64,000 nt of DNA from Tenuifilum sp. 4138str (GTDB taxonomy: Bacteria; Bacteroidota; Bacteroidia; Bacteroidales; Tenuifilaceae). The position numbers were made by a program, and so were the translations under genes. Positions 15,573 to 24,226 of the stretch are shown here, piece by piece; position 1 is the stretch's first letter; the number at the start of each line of letters is the position of its first letter. The DNA is taken from NCBI RefSeq assembly GCF_041102575.1, contig NZ_JBGCUE010000001.1:248001-312000 (forward strand), given 5' to 3'. A model generated the notes under the pieces. That model did not search any database. It worked only from the letters and a program-made list of their open reading frames with translations, and had not been told where the DNA came from.

Positions 15573-16265
15573 ATGGAACGAGCTAAGGCAATAGGTCAAA
15601 TAATAGCTGTTATAAAACAGCTCAAAAAGGAAACGGATGAGCTATTTGCACCTGAGAATATTATTAACCATTCGGAATTGCTCATTGAGGAGTATTTCCA
15701 GCAACTTTTCAATCCGTTTTTAAAAAAGGTTAAAGCCGAAATCCGTTCTTTGCCGTTGGATGAGTATTTACCCATTGAGCTGGACTCATGGATTAGAATA
15801 CTAAAAATGAAACTAGTTGCCATTGAGCGCGGTGAGTACACCGAGAAGTATGCCGAGGTGCTATATATCAAGCAAAGGTTTTACCCGGAGCTAATTGATG
15901 TTTTAAAGGAGTTGCAGCTTGAGGCACTTGAAGCCGAATTTGATGCTCGTGTTGATAGGGAGCAACTATCAAAGCCAATTCTTGGCCCTAACACCATAGT
16001 TCTCTCCATTGAATCGGTAGCTATGCTTATTGCCATGCTATACAACTTCAATATCATTTCGGGTGCGGTTCCCATTGATGATATTTGCAGGAGTTTTGCC
16101 GCGATGACAGGGTATAATGCAGGCGAACTGAAACAGCTGCTTAGGTTTGATGAGGAGAATGGCCGATTAACATCAATAGTAAAAGCCGAGGATATGGATG
16201 TGCTGCTTAAGCTATTGCGGAGTATTGTGGCAAGAATCGAGAACTTACGTCAGTATACCGATTAG
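15573..16265 (+). CDS. Hypothetical helical protein, possibly distantly RteC-like
   Basis: 230 residues from ATG at 15573 (MERAKAIGQI); the open frame begins at 15540, but the first residues there look untranslated. No signal peptide or membrane segment; mostly amphipathic helix, rich in Leu, Ile and Glu. The segment YIKQRFYPELIDVLKELQLEALEAEF followed by a C-terminal ALY-like helix, a Gly/Pro turn and a final helical bundle recalls the RteC domain of Bacteroides conjugative-element regulators, but this is from memory of the pattern and weak. No mobile-element gene is nearby. It converges with the SiaC-family gene, their ends overlapping by 4 nt. Confidence 0.6.
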   Translation: MERAKAIGQIIAVIKQLKKETDELFAPENIINHSELLIEEYFQQLFNPFLKKVKAEIRSLPLDEYLPIELDSWIRILKMKLVAIERGEYTEKYAEVLYIKQRFYPELIDVLKELQLEALEAEFDARVDREQLSKPILGPNTIVLSIESVAMLIAMLYNFNIISGAVPIDDICRSFAAMTGYNAGELKQLLRFDEENGRLTSIVKAEDMDVLLKLLRSIVARIENLRQYTD

Positions 16266-16657
16266 TTATAGGGTATGCATTTGTAGGGCAGGTTGATATC
16301 GGGTAGTTCAAACAGAACTACACCCTCATGGAGCAGTTCCTCATCCTCCTCATGGTAGTTCCATATAACCTCAACTTCAAAGTTTGCGCTTCGAAACGAC
16401 GATATTTTTCTTAAAACGTCGCGGAGATACTTGTATGAAGTAGAGTTGATATACCTAAAGTTAAGGTCAACTATGATTTTCGATGGCTCTTGGTTTTTGA
16501 TGAACTCATAGTATTCATCGAGCCAATCGAGTATTTGCTGGTAAAATTCCTTGGCATTCTCCGGGTGCGAAATGCCGGAAATGGAAAATACTTTAGTGTC
16601 AGGGTTGAAGTATATTTCGGGTGAATCAATCTCAGCCTCTATTCTTAAAGCTTTCAT
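16262..16657 (-). CDS. SiaC-family regulatory phosphoprotein (DUF1987)
   Basis: 131 residues from ATG at 16657 (MKALRIEAEIDSPEIYFNPD); the frame is open to 16678. The opening ETxxSPEIxFNxxxxxFxIxGxSxPENxxxFYxxILDWLxxY pattern of DUF1987 is evident, as is the DLNFRYINSTSYKYL segment with the Ser/Thr cluster that in SiaC of Pseudomonas is the phosphosite. In that system SiaB kinase and SiaA phosphatase act on SiaC, which binds a diguanylate cyclase. Neither partner lies here, so this is an orphan copy. STAS-like fold expected, cytoplasmic. Confidence 0.85.
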   Translation of the reverse strand: MKALRIEAEIDSPEIYFNPDTKVFSISGISHPENAKEFYQQILDWLDEYYEFIKNQEPSKIIVDLNFRYINSTSYKYLRDVLRKISSFRSANFEVEVIWNYHEEDEELLHEGVVLFELPDINLPYKCIPYN

Positions 16658-16854
16658 TGCTCCTTTTTCAATTAACAACGTAAAATTAAACCTTTACCGT
16701 TATTAATAGCAAAGTTTTAACAATATCTTTGATGAAAATAAAAAATAAATGGGTGAAGCTATAAACCTTTTGGGTAAAATATCATCAATAATAAAACACT
16801 TTTTAACTATTTGATGGTAGTTAAAATTAATTTTGGTTTAATATTTGTAGTATA

Positions 16855-16970
16855 CACATTAGCTTCCGGCACTTTCATGGAGAGTTGGTTAGTTAGTTCA
16901 TGGAAGCTTTCGATTTTCGGGTAAAATCGAAGTGTTTGGGGCGAAGGAGGTCAACTTGACCTCCTTCATT
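16855..16970 (+). ncRNA. Candidate small structured RNA in a 320-bp gene-free region
   Basis: Between the SiaC-family gene start (16657) and the DUF486 gene end (16978) there is no coding signal. Instead three hairpins follow in order: AGCTTCC/GGAAGCT (16861-16867 with 16902-16908), a perfect 9-bp stem TTCGATTTT/AAAATCGAA (16909-16917 with 16923-16931), and a perfect 11-bp GC-rich hairpin (16943-16967) followed by CATTTCATTAATT, which looks like a terminator. A near-consensus -7 element (TAATATTTG, one base too long) lies at 16839-16847. No match to a named RNA was recognised; strand chosen from the T-rich side of the last hairpin. Confidence 0.4.
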
Positions 16971-16977
16971 TCATTAA

Positions 16978-17349
16978 TTACTTCTTGAAAATAAAGTAAA
17001 CCGCTAGTATCAGAAACCCAAATCCTATTATGTGGTTTGTGCGAATTGTCTCTGTTTTAAAAGCAAAAAGGGTAAAGCCCATAAATATTACCAGTGTAAT
17101 AGCCTCCTGAATCACCTTAAGTTCAACAAGCGAAAAGGGGCCGCCATTCTCTCTGAAACCTAGACGGTTAGCGGGAACCTGAAAAAAGTATTCGAATAGG
17201 GCTATGCCCCAGCTAATAAGAACTATCCCCACTAAGCTTAAGTTCTCAAACCATTTCATATCCTTGAACTTCAGGTGCCCATACCAGGCTAATGTCATAA
17301 ATGTGTTTGACAGCACTAGTAGCAGTATGGTGATTAAGCCTCTAGTCAT
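16978..17349 (-). CDS. DUF486 family membrane protein
   Basis: 123 residues with four hydrophobic helices. The family signature is clear: TLAWYGHLKF near residue 20, SWGIALFEYFFQVPANRLGF around 47-66, and GPFSLVELKVIQEAITLVIF around 70-90. Members are small inner membrane proteins related in layout to EamA/DMT half-transporters; function unknown. Stands alone between the candidate small RNA and the divergent yicC operon. Confidence 0.85.
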   Translation of the reverse strand: MTRGLITILLLVLSNTFMTLAWYGHLKFKDMKWFENLSLVGIVLISWGIALFEYFFQVPANRLGFRENGGPFSLVELKVIQEAITLVIFMGFTLFAFKTETIRTNHIIGFGFLILAVYFIFKK

Positions 17350-17469
17350 ATGATTTTTACTAAAAAATTGGATGCAAAATTATAGGTTGTTTTAAAATGC
17401 ATTGAGTATAAACTCTTTTTATCCTATAATTTTAAGCTAATTCTTGTTAATAGTCTATCAATTTTTCGA

Positions 17470-17477
17470 TACTTTTG
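17470..17477 (+). promoter_or_regulatory. -7 promoter element (TACTTTTG) for the yicC operon
   Basis: A perfect TAnnTTTG, 24 nt before the yicC ATG at 17501. It lies downstream of the first possible start at 17444, which excludes that start. Confidence 0.65.
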
Positions 17478-17500
17478 TGGTGATATTTAAATATACTTGC

Positions 17501-18379
17501 ATGCTAGTATCGATGACCGGCTATGGAAAAGCCGAAAGGGTTTTTGGAAACAAAAAAATTGTTGTTGAGGTCCGTTCACTTAACTCAAAGCAGTTCGATT
17601 TTAACCTCCGCTTGCCAGCTATTTACCGTGAACTGGAGATGGAAATCAGAACTAAAGCCGCCAAGGAGTTAGAGCGCGGAAAAGTTGATATGTCCATTAG
17701 CATTGAGGAGACTGCCGAGTCGCAGGCCATACCCATAAACGATTCCGTTTTTATGGCTTACTACCGGCAGCTAAGCGATATTGCTTCAAAAAATAGCATT
17801 AGCTTCAACCCTGCTGAGGTTGTTCCAGCCATACTCCGATTGCCTGAGGTTATTAGGGCACAGAAGGAAGAGATTGCCCCCGAAGAGCTTGACGCAGTTT
17901 TGCAGGCATGCGCTGAAGCGTTGAACGCCTTAATTCAATTCCGAAAGCAGGAGGGCGCAATTCTTGAAAAGGATTTACTGAGCCGAGTTAACCTGATACT
18001 TGATTACTTGCAAAGGGTTGAACCTTTTGAAAAGCAGCGCATTCACGATGTGCGTAAACGGATTTCGGATAGTTTAAAGCAGATTGATGCCAATATTAAG
18101 GTTGACGACAACCGTTTTGAGCAGGAGGTTATTTACTACCTTGAAAAGCTTGACATTACGGAGGAGAAAGTACGTTTGCGACAGCATTGTAGCTACTTTA
18201 CGGAAACAGTTAACCAGCCTGAATCGGTTGGACGTAAGCTTGGGTTTATAGCCCAGGAAATGGGACGCGAAATAAACACTCTGGGATCAAAGGCAAACAA
18301 TGCCGAAATCCAAAAAATTGTGGTGATGATGAAGGATGAGCTTGAGAAAATCAAGGAGCAATCGTTAAACATCTTGTAG
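17501..18379 (+). CDS. yicC: YicC-family endoribonuclease
   Basis: 292 residues from ATG at 17501. N-terminal MLVSMTGYGKAE and VEVRSLNSKQFDFNLRLP, and the C-terminal GRKLGFIAQEMGREINTLGSKANN segment, are hallmarks of the YicC family (YicC/YloC endoribonucleases). The promoter position fixes the start. It is the first gene of yicC-gmk-nadD-TPR; the yicC-gmk order is a common bacterial arrangement. Cytoplasmic, role in RNA turnover by family knowledge. Confidence 0.93.
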   Translation: MLVSMTGYGKAERVFGNKKIVVEVRSLNSKQFDFNLRLPAIYRELEMEIRTKAAKELERGKVDMSISIEETAESQAIPINDSVFMAYYRQLSDIASKNSISFNPAEVVPAILRLPEVIRAQKEEIAPEELDAVLQACAEALNALIQFRKQEGAILEKDLLSRVNLILDYLQRVEPFEKQRIHDVRKRISDSLKQIDANIKVDDNRFEQEVIYYLEKLDITEEKVRLRQHCSYFTETVNQPESVGRKLGFIAQEMGREINTLGSKANNAEIQKIVVMMKDELEKIKEQSLNIL

Positions 18380-18382
18380 GTA

Positions 18383-18955
18383 ATGGAAGGCAAGCTATTA
18401 ATATTTTCAGCCCCTTCGGGTGCAGGTAAAACTACCATTGTAAGGCATTTGTTGGAAAAATTCCCGCAACTTGAATTTTCGGTATCGGCTTGCAGCCGAA
18501 TGCCCCGCAACGGAGAGGTTAACGGTAAGGATTACTACTTCCTTACTGTTGATGAATTCCGCAATAGGATTGAGAAAGGCGAATTTGTGGAGTGGGAAGA
18601 GGTTTATCCAGGGTCATACTACGGAACGCTGTGGTCTGAAGTTAAACGTATCTGGGACAAAGGACACCATGTGATGTTCGATGTTGATGTTAAAGGAGGT
18701 GTTAACCTCAAGCGGAAGTTTCCGAATAACTCGTTGGCAGTATTTGTGATGCCTCCTTCCATTGACGAACTGCGAGAACGACTCCTTAAAAGGGGAACAG
18801 AAACCGAGGAGTCGCTAAAGGTGCGTATTGGTAAAGCACAGGAGGAAATGACCTATGCAAATCAGTTCGATTATGTATTAACCAATAATCAGGTAGAAAC
18901 TGCATTTGCCGAGGCTGAGCGTATAGTTGAAAATTTTTTATTGAAAAAATTATGA
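18383..18955 (+). CDS. gmk: Guanylate kinase
   Basis: 190 residues. P-loop SAPSGAGKTT at about residues 8-17, the GMP-binding SRMPRNGEVNGKDYYF (classical SR.PR.GE..G.DY.F) and the lid with RLLKRGTETEE are present. It phosphorylates GMP to GDP with ATP. The start is 3 nt after the yicC stop, and its last 4 nt overlap the nadD start (ATGA). Confidence 0.97.
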   Translation: MEGKLLIFSAPSGAGKTTIVRHLLEKFPQLEFSVSACSRMPRNGEVNGKDYYFLTVDEFRNRIEKGEFVEWEEVYPGSYYGTLWSEVKRIWDKGHHVMFDVDVKGGVNLKRKFPNNSLAVFVMPPSIDELRERLLKRGTETEESLKVRIGKAQEEMTYANQFDYVLTNNQVETAFAEAERIVENFLLKKL

Positions 18956-19554
18956 AAGTAGGACTATTCTTTGGGTCGTTTAACCCAATACACACGGGGC
19001 ATCTGGTAATAGCCGAATATATACTTGAGTTTTCCGATTTATCGGAGATATGGTTTGTGGTTAGCCCACAAAATCCGCTAAAAAGCCCTGAAGATTTGGA
19101 AAAGGATGAGCATAGGTTAAACATGGCTCGTTTAGCTGTGCACGAGAACAATAAAAGGCTTAAGGTTTGCGATATTGAAATGTCCATGCCTCGCCCTTCC
19201 TACACCATCGATACCTTAAAAAAACTTGGCGAACTTTATCCAGGAAATGAGTTTGCTTTGATTATTGGTTCCGATACGCTTCAGACCCTCCCGCAATGGA
19301 AAAGCTACAAGGAATTGGTATCCAACTATGACTTTTTGGTGTATCCCCGTGAATGTAACGCTTACAAGCAAGATTTTCCTACTGAAAGGTTTAGCCTGGT
19401 TGATGCACCAATTATCGGTATTTCCTCCACTCACATACGTTCAATTATTGCAAAAGGCAAGGATGTTTTGGGGTATGTACCCGATGATGTATGGGACTAC
19501 ATTGAGCGGCATGGACTATACGGTTACAAGGGGATAAAGATTTCAAATTTATAG
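18952..19554 (+). CDS. nadD: Nicotinate-nucleotide adenylyltransferase
   Basis: 200 residues starting MKVGLFFGSFNPIHTGHL, the (H/T)xGH nucleotidyltransferase motif, with the second motif ISSTHIRSIIAKG near residue 160. The central IIGSDTLQTLPQWKSYKEL is typical of NadD. It converts nicotinate mononucleotide plus ATP to deamido-NAD in NAD synthesis. Translationally coupled to gmk by an ATGA overlap. Confidence 0.96.
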   Translation: MKVGLFFGSFNPIHTGHLVIAEYILEFSDLSEIWFVVSPQNPLKSPEDLEKDEHRLNMARLAVHENNKRLKVCDIEMSMPRPSYTIDTLKKLGELYPGNEFALIIGSDTLQTLPQWKSYKELVSNYDFLVYPRECNAYKQDFPTERFSLVDAPIIGISSTHIRSIIAKGKDVLGYVPDDVWDYIERHGLYGYKGIKISNL

Positions 19555-19555
19555 A

Positions 19556-19813
19556 ATGAAAGAGTTTGAGGATTTGCTTCAGGAAGGAAGGCTTGCTGAG
19601 GCCGAGGAGTTACTTTTAACACTGGATCAAGCTGACGATATCGTTTTGTATAGCTGGGGCCGCTTGTATTCCAGAAAAGGAGAGGAAGCAAAGGCCATTT
19701 CGTACTACGCTAAAGCATTAGAGATTAACCCTAATAACGAGGAGGCCCGGGTAAGACTCGAGATTGCAAGAGAAATATTCTCGTTTCGCGATCCAAACCT
19801 ATACAACCATTAG
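19556..19813 (+). CDS. Small TPR protein
   Basis: 85 residues, one tetratricopeptide repeat clearly visible at about residues 33-66 (YSWGRLYSRKGEEAKAISYY, then ALEINPNNEEA), with a preceding partial helix pair. No signal peptide, so probably cytoplasmic and protein-binding. It starts 1 nt after the nadD stop, so it belongs to the yicC operon. Its stop overlaps the convergent TolC-family gene by 4 nt. Confidence 0.8.
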   Translation: MKEFEDLLQEGRLAEAEELLLTLDQADDIVLYSWGRLYSRKGEEAKAISYYAKALEINPNNEEARVRLEIAREIFSFRDPNLYNH

Positions 19814-21150
19814 GGCATCTGCAAATTCCCTATTAGGACCTGAATTGCAATTTCAGCCGATTTGGCTTGTATTAAGGCATTTTGATACCTAAACTCAGCA
19901 TTAAGGTAACGGATTTGGGCGTCGCGTAGTTCAAGGTCACTTATTAGCCCAACACGATACTTCTCAATGGAGATATCGGAGTTTTGCTTTGCCAGTAGTG
20001 CCGATTTTTTTTCAATCTCTACCAGGTTTGTTGCCAGCAGCAGATTGTTTGTAAGCCTTACGGCTTCGGCAGTTAAATCATTCTCCAACGCCTGTAGATT
20101 AAATTGCTGATTCTCCATGTAGATGCGAGCATTGGCAATGTTCCTGTTTACATTGAACCCATTGAATAGTGGAATGCCAAGTGTAACTCCGTACGAAGGT
20201 CCTATGTTCCGGGAAAGGGTGGTTGACCCATCAGGTGTGTTGCTTTGACTAAAATTATAAGCGGATGAGAGAGTAAGACGAGGATATCGTGAGGCTTGAG
20301 CTTCCTTAATGGCAATTTGCTTTAAACGTAAATTTAACCGTGAAATAAGCAACTCCTTGTTGTTGCTTTTGAGCATGGTAATTACTGAATCCTGATTGTA
20401 AAGCTTTACTTCAGGGATTTTACTTTCAATTTCAAATTGAATAGATGGATCGCGCCCAAGCAGCTTGTTCAGGGTAATGGTAAGGTCTTTAATCCTGTTA
20501 ATTTGCCTTAACACTTGAGTTGAATCGGTTCTGTAATCAACCTCAGCTTGCATAACGGCAAGCAGGTAACTGGTACCAATGGCTGCTTTTTCGCGGGCAA
20601 TATTAAGCCTATCGGCTGAGAGGCGCAAAATCTCTTTATAAATATCGAGCAGCTGCTTTTCGGCCGAAAGGGTATAGTAGTTAACAATAATATCCGATAC
20701 CACATCCTCAACCTTAAGCTGATAAGCGATGCTGTTTATTCCCTCCAGTGTGCTTAGTCGCTGGCGGTTGGCAAACATGGCAAAACCATCAAAGACTGTC
20801 CAGGAAAGTTGAACCCCTCCATAAACTGAAGTGGTTTGATAGTTTTTTGTTTCGTTAACCTCGCCGGTTGCCAGTTCCTGGCGAATATTGTAGTTGCTTC
20901 CGCTGGCCGAAGAACTAATATCTACTTTAGGAAGGAATCCTGCTGCCCCTAAGGTGTTGTTGGTTCGAGCTACTAGTTCCTCGTTTCGGGCTATTCTAAG
21001 GGAGAAGTTGTTCTCCAACCCAATCTTAATGGCATCGGAAATTTTGAGTGTATCAGCTGATTGTGCATGTGAGGCTGAAAATGAGCTTGTAATAAACAAA
21101 AGCAATATCGATATAGTCTGTAATCTATTTTTTGTTTTACTCCTCATCAT
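19810..21150 (-). CDS. TolC-family outer membrane efflux protein
   Basis: 446 residues from ATG at 21150 (MMRSKTKNRL); the frame is open to 21183, but that start would lie deeper inside the RND pump gene. A signal peptide ends near SHAQS. Two copies of the OEP repeat are seen (YGVQLSWTVFDGFAMFANRQRL region and YGVTLGIPLFNGFNVNRNIANA), with long helical stretches between. Forms the trimeric outer-membrane channel for the adaptor and pump encoded upstream. It overlaps the pump gene by about 14 nt, indicating coupling. Confidence 0.92.
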   Translation of the reverse strand: MMRSKTKNRLQTISILLLFITSSFSASHAQSADTLKISDAIKIGLENNFSLRIARNEELVARTNNTLGAAGFLPKVDISSSASGSNYNIRQELATGEVNETKNYQTTSVYGGVQLSWTVFDGFAMFANRQRLSTLEGINSIAYQLKVEDVVSDIIVNYYTLSAEKQLLDIYKEILRLSADRLNIAREKAAIGTSYLLAVMQAEVDYRTDSTQVLRQINRIKDLTITLNKLLGRDPSIQFEIESKIPEVKLYNQDSVITMLKSNNKELLISRLNLRLKQIAIKEAQASRYPRLTLSSAYNFSQSNTPDGSTTLSRNIGPSYGVTLGIPLFNGFNVNRNIANARIYMENQQFNLQALENDLTAEAVRLTNNLLLATNLVEIEKKSALLAKQNSDISIEKYRVGLISDLELRDAQIRYLNAEFRYQNALIQAKSAEIAIQVLIGNLQMP

Positions 21151-24100
21151 GGCGGATAACATTTGGTTTTTTTGTTGAAACATAGGTGTAAAGTGCTGGT
21201 ATTACGTATAGCGTTAGAATAAGAGCAAAGAGTAATCCTCCAATAATGGTAACCCCCATTGGGATGCGGCTTGTTGATGCGGCTCCTAATGCCAAGGCAA
21301 TGGGCAATGTTCCGAAAATGGTGGCAAGGCTGGTCATAAGAATGGGACGTAGCCTCTGCTTAGCGGCAAACGTAACTGCTTCAAATTTATTCATGCCCGC
21401 AATCTTTTTCTGGTTGGCGAATTCAACAATCAGAATACCATTTTTGGTAACAATTCCAACCAGCACAATTATTCCAATCTGGCTGAAAATGTTAAGGGTG
21501 TGTCCTAACATCCACAACGACAGAACTGCCCCAGCCAAAGCGAGTGGAACTGTAAACATAATGATAAGTGGGTCACGAAAACTTTCGAACTGTGCTGCCA
21601 AAACCAGGTAAACAAGAATTAGCGCAAGAAGAAACGCAAAGTATAGGCTGTTGGAGCTTTCCTCAAACTGCTGCGAGATGCCGGTTAAAGTAGTGGAGAA
21701 ACTATCGTCGAGTACTTCCTTGGAAATCTCACGCATGGCATCAATGCCTTGCCCTAATGTATAACCAGGTGCCGGCGATGCGCTGAATGTTGCCGAAATG
21801 TAACGGTTGTACCTGTAGCGCTGTGGAGGAATACTCTGCTCGCTGGTTCTGATTAGCGAACCTAAATCGACAAGGTTCCCCTTTGTGCTCCGCACGTATA
21901 TGTTTTTTAAGTCATCGGGATCATCGCGGAATGGCCTGTCGGCTTGGCCTATTACGTAGTATTGCTTCCCATTCCGAATAAAGAAACCGTAGCGCTGTCC
22001 GCTGAAGTAAAGCTGAAGGGCATCGGCAATATCCCTTACGGTAACACCTGAGGCCCTTGCCTTATCGCGGTCAATTTCAACAACAAGCTCAGGTTTATTA
22101 AACTTAAGGTTGACATCAACCACCTGGAAGCGTTCATCGGCCTGTGCCCGGGCTAAAAATTCGGGTACAACCTGCTTTAGCTTTTCAAAGTTTGGTGCCT
22201 GCACCACAAACTGAACCGGTAAACCACCTCCTCTTCCTGTTCTAATAGTTTGATCCTGTATTACATACGATTGGGCAAAAGTTTTAGAGCGGACGTATGA
22301 TGATATTTGATCGGCAAGCTGCGCCTGTGAACGTTCACGTTCATTGGGCTGAGTAAGCAGTAGCCGAACAAATCCTCTATTTGTACCACCTCCCCAACCG
22401 GGAGCCGATAGAGCTATCATGGCCTTTTTCTCAGGGATTGTATCAACATACGAGGCGATATCGTAAATGTACTCGTCGATAGCTTCAAACGAAGTACCCT
22501 CAGGTGCAGTAACATTTATCAACAGTCTGCCTTTGTCCTCCATTGGAGCTAACTCCGAAGGAATACGGCTGCCTATAATAAAAATAATGAATAGTGAGAT
22601 GCCCATAACCACAAATGCCAACCACCTGCGGTTTATAAATGATTGTAACGATCTTCCGTAATACTCCGATAGCCAGCTGATCCCCTGGCCAATGGCAGCC
22701 ATCATTTTTCCTTCCTTTTGCGTTCTGGTCAAAAGGCGAGTACTCATCATTGGGGTAAGAGTAAGCGATACAATTGACGAAATTACTACAGCGGCTGCCA
22801 CAACTACTCCAAACTCGCGGAAAAGACGACCTGTGATGCCTTGTAGAAATACAATTGGCATGAATACCGCAACTAGAGTGATAGTTGTGGAGATAATGGC
22901 AAAGAAAATCTCCTTACTACCAGTGTATCCAGCTTTATAGTTATCCATGCCATGCTCAATTTTGGAGTAGATGTTCTCCATAACAACAATGGCATCGTCA
23001 ACTACAATACCAGTGGCAAGAACTACACCTAATAGAGTTAGAATATTTATGGTAAAGCCAAAAAGGTACATCACAAAAAAGGTTCCTATTAACGAAATGG
23101 GAATGGCAATAATTGGAATTAAGGTAGTGCGCCAGTTTCGCAGAAAAATAAAAATAACAAGAACAACGAGCATGAACGCCAGAAGAATGGTTTCCTCAAC
23201 CTCAGAAATTGCCTTGCGGATATTTATTGTTGAATCGTAAGCGTAATTTAGGGTGATATCCTCGGGCAATTCCTTACGGAGCTGCTCAACACGCTTGTAA
23301 GCCTCATCGGCAATGTTGATGTAGTTTGCACCGGGCTGTGGGGTTAGCGCAACGCCAACCATAGGGATCAGCCCATTACCACGGAGTAGCGTTCGTTCAT
23401 TCTCTGGGGCATAATCGGCTTTGCCTACATCCTTAACCCTAACGGGCACGTTATTGGTGTATTTAATGATCAGGTTGTTAAACTCCTCGGGTGTTTCGAG
23501 TCGACCGAGGGTTCGGATTGAAAGAGTGGTTTGGTAACCCTCAATCATACCGGTAGGAAGTTCAACGTTCTCGCGCGAAAGCGCATTGCGAATATCGGAA
23601 GGTGTTACATTGAACGCAGCCAGCTTTTTCGGGTCGAGGTATAATCGCATGGCGTAGCGTTTTTCGCCCCATATATTTACCAGACTGACGCCCTGAATGG
23701 TTTGCAATCGTTCCTTAACCACATTATTGGCAATGTCAGTTAGTTCAAGTAAATCGCGTTTGGTACTTTGAACCGTAACGGTCAGAATGGTTTCCGCATT
23801 GGCGTCAGCTTTGCTTATAATGGGTGGGTCAGCGTCGGGGGGAAGGTTACGAATGGCACGCGAAACACGGTCGCGCACATCGTTGGCGGCATTATCCATA
23901 TCAATCCCCAGTTCAAACTCAACGGTGATACTACTACGACCATCGGAACTTGATGAAGTAATGCTTTTTATACCGTCAATCCCATTTATTTGAGCCTCAA
24001 GAGGCTCAGTGATTTGTGCCTCAATAACTGCTGAGTTAGCCCCAACATACGATGTGGAAACCGTAACCACGGGCGGGTCTACACTGGGGTATTCCCTAAC

Positions 24101-24199
24101 ACCGAGGTAAGTAAAGCCGATTACACCAAAAAGAATAATTACTATTGAAACCACCGATGCCAGAACTGGCCTATTTATGCTTACTGTTGAGATGTTCAC
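21137..24199 (-). CDS. RND family multidrug efflux pump, inner membrane subunit (AcrB/HAE1-like)
   Basis: 1020 residues, close to the family's usual 1030-1050. N-terminal membrane helix (INRPVLASVVSIVIILFG), porter domain, then helices with the proton-relay motif GIVVDDAIVVMENI (double Asp near residue 405) and the C-terminal half with GIVTKNGILIVEFAN carrying the relay Lys. Drug/H+ antiporter of the hydrophobe-amphiphile exporter type. Second gene of adaptor-pump-TolC, 27 nt after the adaptor. No regulator is adjacent. Substrates cannot be predicted. Confidence 0.95.
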   Translation of the reverse strand: MNISTVSINRPVLASVVSIVIILFGVIGFTYLGVREYPSVDPPVVTVSTSYVGANSAVIEAQITEPLEAQINGIDGIKSITSSSSDGRSSITVEFELGIDMDNAANDVRDRVSRAIRNLPPDADPPIISKADANAETILTVTVQSTKRDLLELTDIANNVVKERLQTIQGVSLVNIWGEKRYAMRLYLDPKKLAAFNVTPSDIRNALSRENVELPTGMIEGYQTTLSIRTLGRLETPEEFNNLIIKYTNNVPVRVKDVGKADYAPENERTLLRGNGLIPMVGVALTPQPGANYINIADEAYKRVEQLRKELPEDITLNYAYDSTINIRKAISEVEETILLAFMLVVLVIFIFLRNWRTTLIPIIAIPISLIGTFFVMYLFGFTINILTLLGVVLATGIVVDDAIVVMENIYSKIEHGMDNYKAGYTGSKEIFFAIISTTITLVAVFMPIVFLQGITGRLFREFGVVVAAAVVISSIVSLTLTPMMSTRLLTRTQKEGKMMAAIGQGISWLSEYYGRSLQSFINRRWLAFVVMGISLFIIFIIGSRIPSELAPMEDKGRLLINVTAPEGTSFEAIDEYIYDIASYVDTIPEKKAMIALSAPGWGGGTNRGFVRLLLTQPNERERSQAQLADQISSYVRSKTFAQSYVIQDQTIRTGRGGGLPVQFVVQAPNFEKLKQVVPEFLARAQADERFQVVDVNLKFNKPELVVEIDRDKARASGVTVRDIADALQLYFSGQRYGFFIRNGKQYYVIGQADRPFRDDPDDLKNIYVRSTKGNLVDLGSLIRTSEQSIPPQRYRYNRYISATFSASPAPGYTLGQGIDAMREISKEVLDDSFSTTLTGISQQFEESSNSLYFAFLLALILVYLVLAAQFESFRDPLIIMFTVPLALAGAVLSLWMLGHTLNIFSQIGIIVLVGIVTKNGILIVEFANQKKIAGMNKFEAVTFAAKQRLRPILMTSLATIFGTLPIALALGAASTSRIPMGVTIIGGLLFALILTLYVIPALYTYVSTKKPNVIRHDEE

Positions 24200-24226
24200 T
24201 TTGGTAACCTTGTTTAGTTAAAACTT

